From Actinomycetales bacterium (GTDB lineage Bacteria; Actinomycetota; Actinomycetes; Actinomycetales; Beutenbergiaceae): 6,713 nucleotides of DNA. Shown here piece after piece: positions 4,797-6,713 of this stretch. Position numbers and translations under genes: made by a program. Position 1 is the stretch's first letter; each line of letters starts with the position of its first letter. The notes beneath the pieces were generated by a model that did no database searches, had not been told where the DNA came from, and saw only the letters and a list, made by a program, of their open reading frames with translations. The DNA lies in the NCBI GenBank assembly GCA_016649925.1, contig JAENWO010000136.1, positions 1 to 6,713 on the forward strand. The letters run 5' to 3'.

Positions 4797-6343
4797 TCCT
4801 CGAGCCGGCGGATCCCGGCCGCGACCTGCACGGCCCGGACCGCGGCGGCGGCCTTGTTGCGGGTCTCCCAGTACTCGGTCTCGGGGTCGGAGTCCGCGAC
4901 CAGCCCCCCGCCCGCCTGGACGCTCGCCCGGCCGTCCTTGATGAGAGCGGTGCGGATCGCGATCGCCATGTCCATGTCACCGGCCAGGTCGAAGTACCCG
5001 ACCGTGCCGCCGTAGATGCCCCGCCGGGACGGCTCGAGCTCGTCGATCAGCGCGATCGCGCGGGGCTTCGGCGCTCCGGAGAGCGTCCCCGCCGGGAACG
5101 TCGCGGTGAACACGTCGAGCGCACTCGCGCCCTCGCGGAGCGTCCCGGAGACGGCCGACGACATGTGCATGATGTGGCTGAACCGTTTGACCTCCATGAA
5201 GTCCACCACTGCGACCGTGCCGGGGCGGCAGACCTTGCCCAGGTCGTTGCGGGCGAGGTCCACGAGCATCAGGTGCTCGGCGCGCTCCTTCGGGTCGACG
5301 AGCAGCTCGTCGGCGTACTGCTTGTCCTGGGCCGGAGTCGCACCGCGCGGGCGGGAGCCGGCGATCGGGAAGCTGGTGACCTCGCGGCCCGCCACCTTGA
5401 CCAGGGTCTCCGGGCTTGAGCCGACCACGTGGAACTCCGCACCCTCGGCGTCGGCCAGGTGCAGGAAGTACATGTAGGGGCTCGGGTTGATCGTGCGGAG
5501 CACCCGGTAGACGTCCAGCGGGTCTGCCGGGCAGTCGAGGTCGAGGCGCTGGGAGAGCACCACCTGGAACACCTCGCCGTCCCGGATGGCCTGCTTGGCC
5601 GACTGCACGCCTGCCTCGTAGTCGGGGCGGGAGGTCCGGAAGGTGAGCGCCGGCTCGGCGGAGGCTGCGCCGTCGGACGTCACGGCCGCATGGGAGCGCG
5701 ACGGGGCGACGAGGCGGGACTGCATGGCGTCCAGGCGGGCGACGGCGTCGGCATAGGCCTCGTCCACGCGCTCGTGGGTGTCGTCGAAGTTGATGGCGTT
5801 GGCGATCAGCCACACCGAGCCGTTGCTGTGATCGACGGCAGCGAGGTCACCCACCAGGCACAGGCACACCTCCGGCACCCCGAGCTCGTCGCGAGCCTGC
5901 GTCGGCAGCGTCGGCTCCCAGTGGTGGATGACGTCCCAGCCCAGCGCACCGACCAGTCCCCCGGTCAGCGGCGGCAGCCCGGCCACCGTCGGGGTGTGCA
6001 GCGCGTCGAGGGTGCCGCGGAGCACGTCGAGCACGTCACCCTCCTGCGGCACCGCGACCGGCACGTCGCCCACCCAGCAGGCCTCGCCGGCGGACTCGGT
6101 GAGGATCGCGCGCGACGTGACGCCGATGAAGGACCAGCGCGACCAGGCGCCGTCGGCCGCCGCGGACTCGAGGATGAACGTGCCGGACCGGCCCGAGGAG
6201 AGCTGGCGGTACAGACCAACCGGTGTGACGTCGTCGGCCAGGACGCGACGGGCGACGGGGATCACCCGGCGGTGCGGCGCCAGCGCGCGGAACTCCGAAG
6301 CCGAGGGCCACGTCTCGCCCCAGTCGAGCGTCAGCTCACTCAT
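4793..6343 (-). CDS. trpE: Anthranilate synthase component I TrpE
   Basis: TrpE makes anthranilate from chorismate, using ammonia from a TrpG glutaminase subunit; it is the committed step to tryptophan. The 516-residue length is normal for a stand-alone component I. The N-terminal domain holds FILES at 56-60, matching the LLES segment of the tryptophan effector pocket. The C-terminal chorismate-binding domain (about 240-510) has NPSPYMYF at 286-293, GSSPE at 308-312, PIAGSRPRG at 326-334, DLARNDLG at 362-369, HIMH at 390-393, FPAGTLSGAPK at 416-426, GGTVGYFD at 445-452, and an AGGG...DPETEYWET block at 477-494. These distinguish it from plain PabB or isochorismate synthase, although TrpE and PabB are related; operon context settles it. 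The ATG at 6343 lies inside the end of hisI. There is no fused glutaminase domain, and trpG is not adjacent. The intact S60 and M291 region predicts normal feedback inhibition by tryptophan (inferred from characterised enterobacterial TrpE). Confidence 0.97.
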   Translation of the reverse strand: MSELTLDWGETWPSASEFRALAPHRRVIPVARRVLADDVTPVGLYRQLSSGRSGTFILESAAADGAWSRWSFIGVTSRAILTESAGEACWVGDVPVAVPQEGDVLDVLRGTLDALHTPTVAGLPPLTGGLVGALGWDVIHHWEPTLPTQARDELGVPEVCLCLVGDLAAVDHSNGSVWLIANAINFDDTHERVDEAYADAVARLDAMQSRLVAPSRSHAAVTSDGAASAEPALTFRTSRPDYEAGVQSAKQAIRDGEVFQVVLSQRLDLDCPADPLDVYRVLRTINPSPYMYFLHLADAEGAEFHVVGSSPETLVKVAGREVTSFPIAGSRPRGATPAQDKQYADELLVDPKERAEHLMLVDLARNDLGKVCRPGTVAVVDFMEVKRFSHIMHMSSAVSGTLREGASALDVFTATFPAGTLSGAPKPRAIALIDELEPSRRGIYGGTVGYFDLAGDMDMAIAIRTALIKDGRASVQAGGGLVADSDPETEYWETRNKAAAAVRAVQVAAGIRRLEE

Positions 6344-6713
6344 CGGTGCTCACCAGCCGTCGGCGGCCCGGGGACGGCGGCGTCTGCCGAGCCGACCCAG
6401 CCTGCGCAGCCGACCCGCGCACCGCGGGCAGCTCCCCGCCGGCGAGGAAGCAGGTGCGCGTGCCGGTGTGGCAGGCCGCGCCGACCTGCTCCACGCGTAC
6501 GAGCACGGCGTCACCGTCGCAGTCGAGCGCGACCGAGCGGACGTACTGCACGTGGCCGGAGGTGTCGCCCTTGCGCCAGTACTCGGCCCGTGAGCGGGAC
6601 CAGAACGTCACGCGACCCTCGGTCAGGGTGCGGTGCAGGGCCTCGTCGTCCATCCAGCCGACCATCAGCACGTCGCCCCCGGCGCCGTCCTGGATGACGG
6701 CGCAGACGAGGCC
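6336..6713 (-). CDS. hisI: Phosphoribosyl-AMP cyclohydrolase HisI, 3' part (5' end outside window)
   Basis: HisI opens the purine ring of phosphoribosyl-AMP to give ProFAR in histidine biosynthesis; it is a cytosolic metalloenzyme. The visible 125 codons start inside the conserved N-terminal strand (LVCAVIQD, then VLMVGWMDDEAL at visible residues 15-26). They continue with WSRSRAEYW at 38-46, KGDTSGH at 48-54, the metal-site motif DCDGD at 64-68, and the two later cysteines C81 and C88 in AACHTGTRTC. All expected metal-ligand positions are present. Roughly the first 20 residues are missing beyond the right edge, judged from family length. After the catalytic core (about residue 90) comes a low-complexity Ala/Pro/Arg-rich tail of about 35 residues, longer than the core needs. 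The stop codon overlaps the trpE start by 8 nt, so the two genes are cotranscribed. Placing hisI before trpE is a common actinobacterial order. Confidence 0.96.
   Translation of the reverse strand, partial: GLVCAVIQDGAGGDVLMVGWMDDEALHRTLTEGRVTFWSRSRAEYWRKGDTSGHVQYVRSVALDCDGDAVLVRVEQVGAACHTGTRTCFLAGGELPAVRGSAAQAGSARQTPPSPGRRRLVSTDE

Noticed and set aside
5429..6697. A 422-codon plus-strand open frame antisense to trpE and hisI
   Set aside because: Same shadow composition, no domain recognised, and it lies fully opposite two well-supported enzymes.

Overview
The window is a high-GC actinobacterial chromosome segment (third codon positions almost all G or C, frequent GTG starts). It is filled by one run of nine genes, all on the minus strand, so transcription runs from position 6713 towards position 1. 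The gene order, a TIGR02234-type Trp-region membrane protein, and a cassette of HGxxPAAW-like, DUF4190-like and DUF2752 proteins point to the order Micrococcales, probably near Cellulomonas and relatives. The genus cannot be fixed from the sequence alone.

Layout in transcription order: the 3' part of hisI (cut by the right edge); trpE, anthranilate synthase component I; a four-TM tryptophan-region membrane protein; a two-TM HGxxPAAW-like protein; a Pro-rich DUF4190-like two-TM protein; a DUF2752 membrane protein with a CPTCG motif; trpC; trpB; and trpA (3' end cut by the left edge). Junctions are very tight: an 8-nt overlap at hisI/trpE, and ATGA or GTGA overlaps at trpE/membrane protein, DUF4190/DUF2752, trpC/trpB and trpB/trpA. 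Only two real gaps exist, 41 nt before the HGxxPAAW-like gene and 88 nt before trpC. Each of these two gaps carries a clear Shine-Dalgarno sequence. The operon therefore looks like three translationally coupled blocks in one transcription unit: hisI-trpE-membrane protein, the small membrane cassette, and trpCBA.

The enzymes cover chorismate to anthranilate (TrpE, with a TrpG subunit that must lie elsewhere), CdRP to indole-glycerol phosphate (TrpC), and indole-glycerol phosphate plus serine to tryptophan (TrpA and TrpB). trpG, trpD and trpF are not in the window. Lack of trpF and linkage to hisI fit the actinobacterial arrangement in which PriA (HisA/TrpF bifunctional) serves both pathways. 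TrpE keeps the residues associated with tryptophan feedback inhibition.

Most of the window is ordinary biosynthesis. The part worth attention is the block of four membrane proteins of unknown function inside the trp operon. The last of them is unusually rich in Trp codons and sits directly before the 88-nt gap that precedes trpCBA. No RNA genes, mobile elements, CRISPR arrays or intrinsic terminators were found. No stretch longer than 88 bases lacks a gene.
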